Positions 25,886-34,987 of a DNA stretch of 37,078 bases are shown piece by piece (position 1 is the stretch's first letter; each line of letters starts with the position of its first letter). The notes under the pieces are model-generated. The model saw nothing but the letters and a program-made list of their open reading frames with translations, made no database searches and was not told where the DNA came from. The translations under genes and the position numbers were made by a program. Origin of the DNA: Bacteroidales bacterium (GTDB lineage: Bacteria; Bacteroidota; Bacteroidia; Bacteroidales; FEN-979); contig JADGPR010000026.1 of assembly GCA_017882335.1 (NCBI GenBank), positions 1 through 37,078 of the forward strand, in the 5' to 3' direction.

Positions 25886-27502
25886 CTACTTCCGCACAAT
25901 AAAAGTTGCTTTGGCTACTATCTCCTTCATGAATAATAACCTGGCAACGTACATCCCATTCTGCCATGAGCTAACATCAATTTCGACCTTCTCTGTTTTC
26001 TTAGGCATTTCTTTCGAAAATATAAGTTTCCCGAACAGATCGTATATCTCAAGGTTTGAATTGTTCCATTGATGATAAATGGTACTGATCTGCATTGTCC
26101 CGGAGGAAGACTGTTTTAATAAGAATTGCGGAAGATCAATTGTGATTTTGTCTTTCGTTGGATTCGGGTAAATAACAAGATTGAATCTTTCCGGGGTTTT
26201 AATGGGATCGTAAACATTTGTTATGACAGCACAATCACCCAAAGAAACGGTATCTGAAACAATTGAATGAGGGCAGAGGCTATCATAAATCCGGGGTTGA
26301 GTGTTAATTGGAGCATATTCCAAGTTTGAAGTGAATTTATAGAGATAAATTTTTGAAGAGGTGCTATCCGGATCGAATTCACCAGATGTAAGGTAATTTT
26401 GATCGAAAGTAAAGAGAGATGATGCTAGTTGATAATTTATATTTAGGGAGATAATTCTTGTTTTCGTAATATTACCCAAGGTGTCGGTTTTAAATATACC
26501 GTTGTTCAGTATATTATTTTCATCAAACCATCCAGCCGATATGAATAATGAATCATTATTTTTAAGGTTAAGTGTGTTTGATTTGCCCAGAATTGAATTT
26601 GGTAATAGGTCCTTGTAGAAAACTTCCTCTCCTGTTGGACTTACTTTTAAAAAGCAGGGTGAATCCCCATACGGTGATGAGTTTCGAAAATGCCTTGCAG
26701 CCGTGTAATAGAATCCGGTTTCATTGACCTGGGGACAGGTTGCCAAATCACCTCTAAACCCATTTGTATGTCCGAAAGGAAGAGTCCATAATACGTTTGC
26801 ATTGGAATCGGTCATGATGATCAGAGGACGTAAATAATAAACATGTCCGGGCGAACCATCGTAAGCGTCACCTGTAACAAGAAAATTATTATCCTGAAGA
26901 ACCAGGAGGTCTCTTCCTTCTGAATTCTGAATGTAGGAATCGGATTGGTTTATCAACTGTTCCCATAAAATATTTCCATCGATATCCAATTTAAAAAGCC
27001 ATATTCTTTTCGTTTTCCAATCCTGGAAATACGATACCAGTGATATATACCCTCCTGGGATTTTCTTTATTTTAACTCCATAATCATCATTTCCGGGGGT
27101 TGAAATAATTTTACACCACTCCTTTTCACCACATGCATTGAATTTTATAAAAATTACATCATAATTTACCGGATCAAGCTTCGTGGTAACCCCGATTACA
27201 ATTATGCCTCCATCAGAAGTTTTATCAAACCCGCTAAATGCAACCTGGTATGATTCAGAGAAGATAGTTTTAGTCCAAAGTTGATTACCGTTAATATCCG
27301 TCTTAATAAGCGATGCATACATTTGAGGAACACCCGTCCCGGGATCAACCTGAACAGATAATATATACCCTTTATCATAGGATTCAATCAGACCCCAACT
27401 CCAGTAATTTGTATTTCCTCCATATATCTTCGGCCAGTCCTGCGAATAAGAATACATGGACGGAAATAATATTAAAAGCATGAAAATTCTGAAAATTTTC
27501 AT
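25886..27502 (-). CDS. secreted T9SS-sorted protein with beta-propeller-like repeats
   Basis: The 538-residue protein starts with a signal peptide (MKIFRIFMLLILFPSMYSYSQ) and ends with a type A type IX sorting domain (about 455-538): YPNPTKDKITIDLP, then NLEIYDLFGKLIFS, then VSSWQNGMYVARLLF and a basic end FIVRK. The middle contains recurring phrases such as KTDINGNQLWTK, KLDIDGNILWEQ and MTDSNANVLWTL about every 50-100 residues. These match bacterial propeller-like secreted proteins of unknown function. It would be exported by Sec, moved across the outer membrane by T9SS and anchored or released at the surface. Function of the body is unknown. AT-rich and isolated between trmD and rplS. Confidence 0.85.
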   Translation of the reverse strand: MKIFRIFMLLILFPSMYSYSQDWPKIYGGNTNYWSWGLIESYDKGYILSVQVDPGTGVPQMYASLIKTDINGNQLWTKTIFSESYQVAFSGFDKTSDGGIIVIGVTTKLDPVNYDVIFIKFNACGEKEWCKIISTPGNDDYGVKIKKIPGGYISLVSYFQDWKTKRIWLFKLDIDGNILWEQLINQSDSYIQNSEGRDLLVLQDNNFLVTGDAYDGSPGHVYYLRPLIIMTDSNANVLWTLPFGHTNGFRGDLATCPQVNETGFYYTAARHFRNSSPYGDSPCFLKVSPTGEEVFYKDLLPNSILGKSNTLNLKNNDSLFISAGWFDENNILNNGIFKTDTLGNITKTRIISLNINYQLASSLFTFDQNYLTSGEFDPDSTSSKIYLYKFTSNLEYAPINTQPRIYDSLCPHSIVSDTVSLGDCAVITNVYDPIKTPERFNLVIYPNPTKDKITIDLPQFLLKQSSSGTMQISTIYHQWNNSNLEIYDLFGKLIFSKEMPKKTEKVEIDVSSWQNGMYVARLLFMKEIVAKATFIVRK

Positions 27503-27533
27503 TTAAGATTATTAATTGAAATAAAATTACCGT

Positions 27534-27674
27534 TTATTTTACAATTATTATTTTTTTTGTTTGAATTCTTTTGCCATCAACCCTCAACTCTACCAAATAC
27601 GTTCCGTTCTCAATTCCCCTAGTGCTAATAATCTTTTGATCCATTATTTTATCAAGTTTTACAGTATAGGTACC
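27534..27674 (-). pseudogene. remnant of a T9SS C-terminal sorting domain
   Basis: Forty-six in-frame codons with no start read GTYTVKLDK ... GIENGTYLVELRVDGKRI ... TKKIIIVK and a stop, the classic end of a type A sorting domain. A stop codon (TGA) lies two codons upstream of the GGT, so no intact gene precedes it. It lies 31 nt beyond the start of the intact T9SS gene. Confidence 0.65.
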
Positions 27675-27705
27675 CTTTCAATATCGTTCTAATTTTATTG
27701 TTACA

Positions 27706-27765
27706 TTATATACGATTTACAATTAATTTATGGTCATTTAATTGAACTTCAATAAATGAAGTTCC
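27706..27765 (-). pseudogene. second, more decayed sorting-domain remnant
   Basis: Twenty codons between stops encode GTSFIEVQLNDHKLIVNRI, which resembles the last strand pair of a type IX sorting domain. It is upstream of the first remnant on the same strand in another frame. Together they suggest the wreck of one T9SS cargo gene. The rest of 27766-27890 shows no coding signal. Confidence 0.4.
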
Positions 27766-27890
27766 TCACATCAGAGCCTATTGTCATATGTTGTTTACTA
27801 TTTTTCAATTTAAGATAAGCGGCGGGGGTGAATAACACCAAAATAGATTGTTTTTCACCTTTTTCTGAAGAAATTTTTTCAGGACACGTG

Positions 27891-27919
27891 TTTGCGAATG
27901 AAGAAATTTACTATATTTG
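27891..27919 (+). promoter_or_regulatory. rplS promoter
   Basis: -33 TTTG (27891-27894) and -7 TATATTTG (27912-27919) are 17 nt apart and match the Bacteroidota consensus. The rplS start lies 42 nt downstream. Confidence 0.6.
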
Positions 27920-27961
27920 CACTCTTTTTAGTGAGAACCCCATACAATAATTGTTGAAGTT

Positions 27962-28318
27962 ATGAATCGCGCAGAAACCATAAAGTTTGTAGAAGAATCA
28001 TTTATCCCGAAGAAAGAATTACCTGTTTTCAAAGCCGGTGATACCATCACGGTACAATATAAGATCAAGGAAGGAAACAAGGAACGTATCCAGAACTTCC
28101 AGGGAGTTGTATTGCAGCGTTCTGGAAAAGGAGTAAATGAAACTTTTACGGTACGAAAAATATCGGGGAATATTGGTGTTGAAAGGATTTTTCCTATGTC
28201 ATCTCCCTTTATTGAAAAGATTGATGTGAATAAGAAAGGCGTCGTAAGAAGAGCCAGAATATTTTACCTCCGCGGTTTACGTGGAAAGAAAGCCCGTATC
28301 CGGGAAGAAAGAGTTTAA
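27962..28318 (+). CDS. rplS: 50S ribosomal protein L19
   Basis: L19 sits at the interface of the 30S and 50S subunits. The 118-residue protein carries [30 protein letters not shown], then [29 protein letters not shown], and ends [23 protein letters not shown], all standard. It has its own promoter and terminator, so it is monocistronic here. Confidence 0.98.
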   Translation: MNRAETIKFVEESFIPKKELPVFKAGDTITVQYKIKEGNKERIQNFQGVVLQRSGKGVNETFTVRKISGNIGVERIFPMSSPFIEKIDVNKKGVVRRARIFYLRGLRGKKARIREERV

Positions 28319-28346
28319 TAAAAAACCCGCCGCTGGCGGGTTTTTT
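28319..28346. terminator. strong terminator after rplS, usable in both directions
   Basis: CCCGCC-GCT-GGCGGG stem-loop flanked by A6 and T6. It lies between rplS and the converging small gene. Confidence 0.93.
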
Positions 28347-28347
28347 A

Positions 28348-28560
28348 TTAGTTCATCACCAGGTTCACAAAACCTGTTCCCCTTGTCTTAAAAACAGCTA
28401 ATGCGCCGGAATAATTCAGTAGGTTCCTGATAATCTGTTCGCTGGGGGAAACACCGTTTCTTTCCATTTTTTTTCTTAATTGATGTCTCCGGGTTCTCGC
28501 TCCGGATTTGTTTTTGGAAGATAACGATGGGCGTGAATAGAGAGTTAAGGTTTTCTTCAT
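28348..28560 (-). CDS. small basic protein of unknown function
   Basis: Seventy residues from the ATG at 28560 (MKKTLTLYSRPSLSSKNKSG); an ATG two codons upstream is also possible. The N-terminal half is very basic (ARTRRHQLRKKMERNG). The C-terminal half looks like a small ordered segment (EQIIRNLLNYSGALAVFKTRGTGFVNLVMN). Small Bacteroidota proteins of this shape are known to me only as hypotheticals. It converges with rplS over a shared terminator. Confidence 0.5.
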   Translation of the reverse strand: MKKTLTLYSRPSLSSKNKSGARTRRHQLRKKMERNGVSPSEQIIRNLLNYSGALAVFKTRGTGFVNLVMN

Positions 28561-28628
28561 AGGCAAAATAGCAGATTTATGTTATTTCAATACTTTAATA
28601 ACGGACAAAAAACCGCCATATTTTACCG

Positions 28629-28730
28629 GTGAAAAAAAATATTTTAAAAAAGGGGAAACCTCCCAGCGTCGAAGTGAAAAAGGGCTACCTGATTGTCCAG
28701 GAAAGTGTTAACAAAGCAAGTACGGGTTAA
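28629..28730 (+). CDS. possible 33-residue small protein
   Basis: A GTG-initiated frame encodes VKKNILKKGKPPSVEV followed by KKGYLIVQESVNKASTG. The composition is protein-like, but no ribosome-binding site or promoter is clear, and the gap (28567-28746) shows nothing else. I do not recognise it. Confidence 0.2.
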   Translation: MKKNILKKGKPPSVEVKKGYLIVQESVNKASTG

Positions 28731-28746
28731 AGCGAAGGTGAATCTT

Positions 28747-29331
28747 TTACACCGTAAGGATGATGTTTTTTTCGTCTACCAGTTTCCTTAAGTTGATCAG
28801 TGCATACCGCATGCGGCCGAGTGCCGTATTGATACTTACGTTCGTAACTTCTGCAATGTCCTTGAAACTCATATCGCCATAATGCCGCATAACCAGGACT
28901 TCGCGTTGTTCTTTTGGGAGGTAGTCGATGAGTTTTTTCACATCCTTGTGGATCTGTTCGGTAATGATCCTTTCTTCGATCGATTCGACAGGAATACGAA
29001 CCTTATCGAAAATGTCAAAATCATCACGGTTCTCGATCGTGGGAATCCGTTTTGATTTCCGGAAATGGTCGATGATGAGGTTGTGTGCGATCCGCATCGC
29101 CCACTGGATGAATTTTCCTTCTTCCTTATAAGAACCGGAACGGATGGTATTGATTACTTTGATGAATGTATCCTGAAAAAGATCTTCTGCAAGTTCTTTT
29201 TCTTTTACAATCATAAGGATATATGCAAAGATGCGGTTCTTATGACGACGGATCAATATCTCAAGGCTGGATTGGTCTCCGGCTGAGTATCTACCAATCA
29301 GTTCCTGGTCGGTGACTGCTTGGGCGTTCAT
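28747..29331 (-). CDS. ECF-type RNA polymerase sigma factor
   Basis: The start is set at the ATG at 29331 because AGGAGG lies just upstream of it, rare in this genome; an in-frame ATG 21 nt earlier has no such site. This gives 194 residues. Sigma region 2 includes AEDLFQDTFIKVINTI and GKFIQWAMRIAHNLIIDHFRKSKR. Region 4 is YLPKEQREVLVMRHYGDMSFKDIAEVTNVSINTALGRMRYAL. No anti-sigma gene is adjacent, so its signal is unknown. Confidence 0.92.
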   Translation of the reverse strand: MNAQAVTDQELIGRYSAGDQSSLEILIRRHKNRIFAYILMIVKEKELAEDLFQDTFIKVINTIRSGSYKEEGKFIQWAMRIAHNLIIDHFRKSKRIPTIENRDDFDIFDKVRIPVESIEERIITEQIHKDVKKLIDYLPKEQREVLVMRHYGDMSFKDIAEVTNVSINTALGRMRYALINLRKLVDEKNIILTV

Positions 29332-29518
29332 GGGGCCTCCTTTTTTAGTCAAAAAAGGGTAGATATTTTCTCGATAGCCGGTCTCCTATGATTTTAATTA
29401 CGAAATTACGATATTTCGTAAGGATTTTTACAAATGTACATCGCAAAAGTAAACAAAAAAAAATTAAAAGCAAATATTCTGCCTAATTTTGCAAACTTTC
29501 TTTGCATGACTAACTAAG

Positions 29519-32347
29519 ATGACCAAAAACGTTGATTTACTCGACCCGAAGGATTTTATCATTATTAAAGGCGCAAGGGTCAATAATCTCAAGAACATTC
29601 AGCTTGCAATTCCCCGGAATAAATTTGTTGTCATAACTGGTCTGTCTGGGTCCGGGAAATCCTCACTTGCTTTCGATACCTTGTTTGCCGATGGCCAGCG
29701 CCGGTATGTTGAAAGCCTTTCCGCCTATGCGCGCCAGTTTCTCGGGCGGATGAGCAAACCTGATGTGGATTACATCAAAGGGATCTCTCCTGCCATTGCC
29801 ATCGAACAAAAGGTCAATACTTCGAACCCCCGGTCCACAGTCGGAACCTCTACAGAAATATATGAATACCTCAAACTGCTTTTTGCCCGCATCGGAAAGA
29901 CCTATTCTCCCGTTTCCGGGAAGGTTGTAAAGCGTGACACCGTTACCGATGTAGTCGATCATATCCTGGCATTGCCGGATGAATCCAGGATCAGTATCTT
30001 CTCTCCCATCCCGCTTTCCGATCACAATGGTGACCTGTTAGCGAAATGCAAGATCCTGCTTCAGCAGGGTTTTACAAGGATCATGGTGAACAATGAGATC
30101 TACCGGATCGATGAAATCGATCCCAAAATAAAATGTATCGGGGAAGAGATGTTCCTGCTGGTGGACCGTTTCCAGGTACAAAAAGCTGACAATGACCTGG
30201 CCGGCAGGATCGCCGATTCCATTCAAACGGCTTATTACGAGAGCCACGGCTATTGCATGGTGGAGATTGCAGCTGAAAAACCCGTGCGTAAATCTTTTTC
30301 GAACCGCTTTGAAGCTGATGGCATCGACTTCGAGGAACCTTCTGCCAATCTTTTCACCTTCAACAATCCTTTCGGCGCATGTAAAACCTGTGAAGGATTT
30401 GGTACCGTGATCGGAGTTGATGAAGACCGGGTGATCCCCAATAGGAATTTATCCATTTATGATGAAGCCATTGCCTGCTGGCGGGGAGAAAAGATGAGCG
30501 AGTGGAAGAATGAACTCGTTATGAATGCCTATAAATTCGATTTCCCTATCCATAAACCGGTTTATGAGTTGACTCCTGCACAACGGGATCTGCTGTGGAC
30601 CGGAAACAAATATTTTCATGGTCTGAAGGATTTTTTCGAGTTCGTGGAGAGCCAGAATTACAAGGTGCAATACCGAGTAATGATGTCGCGCTACCGCGGA
30701 AAAACGCTTTGTCCCGAATGCAAAGGAACACGGTTGCGGAAGGATGCCGGTTATGTGAAGATCGGGGGAAAATCGATCAATGAACTTGTACTGGTGCCGA
30801 TCGGCGATCTGAAGGACTTTTTCTACAAGCTGAAACTATCGGAGTTTGAAAAGAATGTTTCCAGGCGGTTGCTGAAAGAGATCAACAAACGGCTGGAAGT
30901 TTTAACGGATGTGGGACTTGGTTATCTCACGCTAAACCGACTTTCCTCCACCCTTTCTGGTGGTGAATCCCAACGCATCAATCTTTCCACGGCACTTGGC
31001 AGCAACCTTACCGGATCGATGTATATCCTCGACGAGCCCAGCATCGGTCTTCACCCGCGCGATACGCAACGGCTCATCAAAGTTCTGCTGGGCCTGAGGG
31101 ATCTTGGAAATACCGTCATTGTCGTTGAACATGATGAAGAGATTATCCGCGCTGCCGACCAGGTCATTGATATCGGTCCATTGGCAGGACATTACGGTGG
31201 AGAAATCATGTTCCAGGGAACCTTTAAAGAAATTCTGAAAGACAAGGAAAGCCTGACAGCTAAATACCTCGATCACAGGTTGAATATTCCTTTGCCCGCC
31301 CGTCGCAGGAAATGGAAAGAATTCATTGAAATCAAAGGCGCCCGTGAGAATAACCTGAAAAATTTTGATGTCAGGATCCCGTTGAATATATTTACCGCCA
31401 TTACCGGAGTGAGCGGGTCGGGAAAAACTTCCCTGGTTAAGAAGATCCTTTTTCCTTCCCTGAAAAAGATGTTCGATGGGTATGCCGAAAGGACAGGAAA
31501 ATTCGATCAACTGGCAGGAGATTACAACCGTATCGGATCCGTTGAACTGGTCGACCAAAACCCCATCGGAAGGTCATCAAGGTCAAATCCTGCCACATAT
31601 ATCAAAGCATTTGATGAGATCCGGAACCTTTTTGCCGACCAGCAACTCTCACGGGTCAGGGGATATAAACCCGGGTACTTTTCATTCAATATCCAGGGTG
31701 GGCGATGCGAGGAATGTGAAGGAGAAGGCGTTGTAAAAATTGAAATGCAGTTCATGGCCGATCTTTACCTGACCTGCGAAAGTTGCAAGGGAAAAAGGTA
31801 CAAGGAAGAAGTTCTCGATGTGAAATATCATGAGAAGACCATCGTCGATATCCTGCAGCTGACCATCGATGAAGCCATGGGTTTTTTCAGCAATGGAGAC
31901 AAACCTTCATCACATGAAAAAAGAATCCTGGCAAGGCTGAAACCCTTACAGGATGTGGGCCTTGGATACCTTCGTATGGGACAATCGTCGAGTACGCTCA
32001 GCGGCGGAGAGGCTCAACGCATCAAGCTGGCATTCTTTCTTACAAAAGGAACCAATGAGAAACCCACCCTCTTTATTTTTGATGAACCTACCACGGGTCT
32101 GCATTTCCACGATATTCACAAGCTGTTGATCGCCTTTGAATCACTCATCAGTAACGGCCATACTGTTCTCGTTATTGAACATAACCTCGAGGTCATCAAA
32201 TCTGCTGATTGGGTGATCGATCTGGGGAAAGAAGGAGGAGAAGAAGGCGGAAATGTTGTTTTCACAGGAACCCCGGAACAACTTGCTGATTTCAGTGGAT
32301 CCTATACAGGAGGATATCTGAAGGAGAAATTGATAATTGATAATTGA
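29519..32347 (+). CDS. uvrA: excinuclease ABC subunit A
   Basis: UvrA finds DNA lesions with UvrB in nucleotide excision repair. The 942-residue protein has two ABC modules: Walker [15 protein letters not shown] and [14 protein letters not shown], with signatures [16 protein letters not shown] and [15 protein letters not shown]. Zinc-binding cysteine pairs occur in [24 protein letters not shown] and CESCKGKR. A -7 box TAATTTTG (29484-29491) precedes the ATG. The last five residues (LIIDN) and the stop codon are encoded by a TTGATAA heptad array, so the natural C-terminus has been overrun by the repeat. Confidence 0.97.
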   Translation: MTKNVDLLDPKDFIIIKGARVNNLKNIQLAIPRNKFVVITGLSGSGKSSLAFDTLFADGQRRYVESLSAYARQFLGRMSKPDVDYIKGISPAIAIEQKVNTSNPRSTVGTSTEIYEYLKLLFARIGKTYSPVSGKVVKRDTVTDVVDHILALPDESRISIFSPIPLSDHNGDLLAKCKILLQQGFTRIMVNNEIYRIDEIDPKIKCIGEEMFLLVDRFQVQKADNDLAGRIADSIQTAYYESHGYCMVEIAAEKPVRKSFSNRFEADGIDFEEPSANLFTFNNPFGACKTCEGFGTVIGVDEDRVIPNRNLSIYDEAIACWRGEKMSEWKNELVMNAYKFDFPIHKPVYELTPAQRDLLWTGNKYFHGLKDFFEFVESQNYKVQYRVMMSRYRGKTLCPECKGTRLRKDAGYVKIGGKSINELVLVPIGDLKDFFYKLKLSEFEKNVSRRLLKEINKRLEVLTDVGLGYLTLNRLSSTLSGGESQRINLSTALGSNLTGSMYILDEPSIGLHPRDTQRLIKVLLGLRDLGNTVIVVEHDEEIIRAADQVIDIGPLAGHYGGEIMFQGTFKEILKDKESLTAKYLDHRLNIPLPARRRKWKEFIEIKGARENNLKNFDVRIPLNIFTAITGVSGSGKTSLVKKILFPSLKKMFDGYAERTGKFDQLAGDYNRIGSVELVDQNPIGRSSRSNPATYIKAFDEIRNLFADQQLSRVRGYKPGYFSFNIQGGRCEECEGEGVVKIEMQFMADLYLTCESCKGKRYKEEVLDVKYHEKTIVDILQLTIDEAMGFFSNGDKPSSHEKRILARLKPLQDVGLGYLRMGQSSSTLSGGEAQRIKLAFFLTKGTNEKPTLFIFDEPTTGLHFHDIHKLLIAFESLISNGHTVLVIEHNLEVIKSADWVIDLGKEGGEEGGNVVFTGTPEQLADFSGSYTGGYLKEKLIIDN

Positions 32348-32371
32348 TAATTGATAATTGACAATGGATAA
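32330..32371. repeat. TTGATAA heptad array over the end of uvrA
   Basis: Six units: four TTGATAA, then TTGACAA and TGGATAA. The first units are translated as the last uvrA codons; the stop (32345-32347) lies inside the array. A second block is at 32427-32454. Confidence 0.9.
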
Positions 32372-32389
32372 TATCAAGCACTAACCTTG

Positions 32390-32418
32390 GCTGGCGCGCG
32401 TTTCTAACGCGTGCCCAC
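32390..32418. repeat. 29-nt GC-rich palindromic dispersed repeat, copy 2
   Basis: Reverse complement of the element at 1681-1709 with two mismatches. It is a stem GCGCGTT / AACGCGT-like hairpin lying between two heptad blocks. Confidence 0.75.
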
Positions 32419-32426
32419 AATATAAA

Positions 32427-32454
32427 TTGATAATTGAAAATTGACAATTGATAA
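32427..32454. repeat. heptad array ahead of the aldehyde dehydrogenase
   Basis: TTGATAA, TTGAAAA, TTGACAA, TTGATAA. The last base is the A of the start codon ATG at 32454. Confidence 0.85.
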
Positions 32455-33812
32455 TGAAAAGTATTAATCCATCAACAAACCAGGTAATCCGTGAATACCC
32501 CGAACATTCTTCATCCGAAGTTAAAACGATCATCGAAGATGTTCATACAGAATGGCTGACCTGGAAAGAAACCTCCTTTGAACACCGTTCGGGGTTGTTC
32601 AGGAGTGCTGCCCGCATTCTGCGTGAAAGAAAAGATACCTATTCCCGACTGATGACAGAAGAGATGGGCAAGATCATCCGGGAATCGAAGGCCGAGATTG
32701 AGAAATGTGCCAATGCCTGCGACTATTATGCAGATCATGCGGCTGATCTGTTGGAAGACCAGGTCATTTCTTCAGATGCATCGCGCAGCTTTGTGATGTT
32801 TCAACCGCTCGGTGTTATCCTTGCAGTGATGCCATGGAACTTCCCTTTCTGGCAGGTATTCAGGTTCGCGGCTCCCACGCTGATGGCAGGAAATGCTGCT
32901 GTTTTAAAACATGCTTCCAATGTTCCGGGATGTGCGCTCGCCATTGAAGAAATATTTCATGATGCCGGGTTTCCGAAAAATCTTTTCCGGACCCTGATGA
33001 TCCCATCAAAGGAAGTGAAAGCTGTAATTGCTGATCCGCGTATTGCCGCTGCAACACTCACCGGGAGTGAATCAGCCGGAAGTGAGGTGGCGGCGCTTGC
33101 CGGACACCACATCAAGAAAACCGTTCTCGAACTGGGAGGGTCGGATGCATTCATCATCCTGGAAGATGCGGATATGGAGAAAGCCGTTAAAACAGCCATC
33201 ACCGCCCGTATGATCAACCAGGGACAGAGTTGCATTGCCGCCAAACGGTTCATTGTCGTGGAGAGCCGCACAGCTGAATTTGAAGTCCGGTTGAAGCAAA
33301 CTTTGGAATCGCTGAGGATGGGTGATCCTATGGATTCACAGACTGACGTCGGGCCACTGGCGCGCAAAGACATAGCTGATGAAATCGACCAACAGGTTCA
33401 GCGGTCGGTGGCTGCGGGTGCACGGCTTGTCACAGGCGGGAAGTCAGCTGACCGACAAGGCTTTTATTACCCTCCTACCCTTCTTGCAGATGTAAAAAAA
33501 GGAATGGCTGTTTACAAGGAAGAAACGTTTGGTCCGGTTGTTTCGATAATTTCAGTGAAAGATGAAGAAGAAGCCATTACGGTCGCAAATGATTCGGAGT
33601 TCGGGCTTGGTGGCAGTGTCTGGACCGAAAACCGGGAACGCGGAGAAGCAGTTGCCCGCAGGATTGAGACAGGCGCTGTATTCGTCAACGGACTGGTGAA
33701 ATCCGATCCCCGGCTACCATTCGGCGGAATTAAAAAATCCGGTTATGGCCGTGAGCTGGGAGAATTCGGGATCAGGGAGTTTGTGAATGTGAAAACGATC
33801 TGGATCGGATAG
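32454..33812 (+). CDS. NAD(P)-dependent aldehyde dehydrogenase, succinate-semialdehyde type
   Basis: Oxidises an aldehyde, most likely succinate semialdehyde to succinate, by resemblance to E. coli Sad. From the ATG at 32454 it has 452 residues. It shows LGVILAVMPWNFPFWQ, cofactor-binding TGSESAGSEVA, the general-base Glu in VLELGGSDAFIIL and the catalytic Cys in NQGQSCIAAKRF. The substrate is not proven. A TTG codon two codons upstream could also start it but sits in repeats. Heptad arrays flank both ends of this gene, so it is unlikely to be cotranscribed in a tight operon. Confidence 0.88.
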   Translation: MKSINPSTNQVIREYPEHSSSEVKTIIEDVHTEWLTWKETSFEHRSGLFRSAARILRERKDTYSRLMTEEMGKIIRESKAEIEKCANACDYYADHAADLLEDQVISSDASRSFVMFQPLGVILAVMPWNFPFWQVFRFAAPTLMAGNAAVLKHASNVPGCALAIEEIFHDAGFPKNLFRTLMIPSKEVKAVIADPRIAAATLTGSESAGSEVAALAGHHIKKTVLELGGSDAFIILEDADMEKAVKTAITARMINQGQSCIAAKRFIVVESRTAEFEVRLKQTLESLRMGDPMDSQTDVGPLARKDIADEIDQQVQRSVAAGARLVTGGKSADRQGFYYPPTLLADVKKGMAVYKEETFGPVVSIISVKDEEEAITVANDSEFGLGGSVWTENRERGEAVARRIETGAVFVNGLVKSDPRLPFGGIKKSGYGRELGEFGIREFVNVKTIWIG

Positions 33813-33819
33813 AATTTCT

Positions 33820-33875
33820 GGATGCTGGAAGCTGGATGCTGGATGCTGGATGCTGGATGCTGGATGCTGGATGCT
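33820..33875. repeat. GGATGCT heptad array, eight units
   Basis: Eight 7-nt units of GGATGCT (the second is GGAAGCT), starting 8 nt after the aldehyde dehydrogenase stop. An in-frame ATG inside it would add a CWMLDAG repeat to the next protein, an artefact. Confidence 0.95.
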
Positions 33876-33911
33876 GGATCAAAAAATTACAGAGTAAGAA
33901 AAACAACCTAT

Positions 33912-34517
33912 ATGACCATAATTGATAAGACCGGGATTCTTCCAAAACTTGCCACAATGGAAAAGGTGGTGATCGAACTTGGCTGCGGGTCAGCCAAAAA
34001 GGTAAAAGATGCCATCGGAATCGATCAGATTGATCACGACACTGTAGATATTGTTTGCAACCTGGAGGATGGGTTGCCATTTTTACCCGACAATAGCGTG
34101 GATGTCATCTATTCTTTTCATTTACTTGAACACCTGCCCGATTTAGGCTTTTTTATGGCTGAAATTTTCAGGGTACTAAAACCGGGTGGAAAAAAAATCG
34201 GCACGGTGCCTCATTTCTCCAATCCTTATTATTACAGTGATTATACGCACAAGGCCCCATTCGGGCTTTATTCCTTCTGCTATTTTGCACATGAGACTCC
34301 TTACCGGAGAAAAGTCCTTCATTATCAAAAGGAAATTAACATAAAAATCAACAGTCAGAAAATCATCTTTTATTCGCCCTTCAAATTCATCAACCTCTTC
34401 CGCAAATTTTACGGGATCATTTTTAATGCGACTATTTTCATGCAGGAATTCTATGAAGGAAGTATGAGTACCATTCTCCCCGCCCATGAATTATCATTTG
34501 AGTTGGAAAAAGAATGA
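33912..34517 (+). CDS. SAM-dependent methyltransferase, class I
   Basis: From the ATG at 33912 the protein has 201 residues. An earlier ATG lies inside the tandem repeat and is rejected. Motif I is VVIELGCGSAKK, the acidic post-I region GIDQIDHDTVDIVCNLEDG, then SVDVIYSFHLLEHLPD and EIFRVLKPGGKKIG, the Methyltransf_11 pattern. The substrate is unknown; the C-terminal part (after residue 100) is aromatic and basic. The stop codon lies inside a heptad array. Confidence 0.85.
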   Translation: MTIIDKTGILPKLATMEKVVIELGCGSAKKVKDAIGIDQIDHDTVDIVCNLEDGLPFLPDNSVDVIYSFHLLEHLPDLGFFMAEIFRVLKPGGKKIGTVPHFSNPYYYSDYTHKAPFGLYSFCYFAHETPYRRKVLHYQKEINIKINSQKIIFYSPFKFINLFRKFYGIIFNATIFMQEFYEGSMSTILPAHELSFELEKE

Positions 34518-34567
34518 AGAATGCAGGGATTCGGGATACTGGATACTGGATGCTGGATGCTGGATGA
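34512..34567. repeat. heptad array over the methyltransferase stop codon
   Basis: GAATGAA, GAATGCA, GGGATTC, GGGATAC, TGGATAC, TGGATGC, TGGATGC, TGGATGA. The stop TGA (34515-34517) lies in the first unit. Units grade into the GGATGCT type. Confidence 0.85.
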
Positions 34568-34637
34568 AAGAAACAAGCAGTTGAACTTTTTCTTTTATGT
34601 TAATCAGGAACTTCTTACTTTTGCACCCTCAAAAAAC

Positions 34638-34711
34638 GGCGTGGTAGCTCAGATGGTTAGAGCGTCGGATTCATAACCCGGAGGTCGGGGGTTCAATTCC
34701 CCCCCACGCTA
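34638..34711 (+). tRNA. tRNA-Met (CAT), probably elongator
   Basis: Acceptor GGCGTGG pairs with CCACGCT (a G-U first pair), the D arm is GCTC/GAGC, the anticodon loop is TTCATAA with CAT at 34672-34674, and the T arm is GGGGG-TTCAATT-CCCCC. The discriminator is A and no CCA is encoded. The anticodon stem has an A-C mismatch next to the loop. A -7 box TACTTTTG (34616-34623) lies 14 nt upstream. The lack of the G-C-rich initiator stem argues against tRNA-fMet; tRNA-Ile2 (CAU) is less likely. Confidence 0.92.
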
Positions 34712-34722
34712 CAGAAAAAAAA

Positions 34723-34755
34723 CCTGTCCAGAATACCCGGGCGGGATTTTTTTTT
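34723..34755 (+). terminator. tRNA terminator
   Basis: CCTGTCC (34723-34729) pairs with GGGCGGG (34739-34745) using G-U pairs, followed by A and nine T. The remaining gap to 34987 is AT-rich without visible features. Confidence 0.7.
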
Positions 34756-34987
34756 GCCGATGGATACGGTAATTCATTGCCGAAGTAAATCACATAGAAA
34801 CGGAAGCTGCCCTGGTGAAAATGATGATGTCATTATTTCTTATTATCTTCGGTTTTTGATTGATACCCGCAATATTGCAGGTACAAGAGAGTTAGTGCCA
34901 ATTGTTGATCTGAAAAACTGACAATTAACTACTTTTGATTTACTTTATAATTGCAAAAACTTTTTAGAAATTTAGCTTCCAAAAACC

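Noticed and set aside
33822-33911. N-terminal extension of the methyltransferase
   Set aside because: It would translate the GGATGCT heptads as a CWMLDAG repeat. The ATG at 33912 fits the family better.
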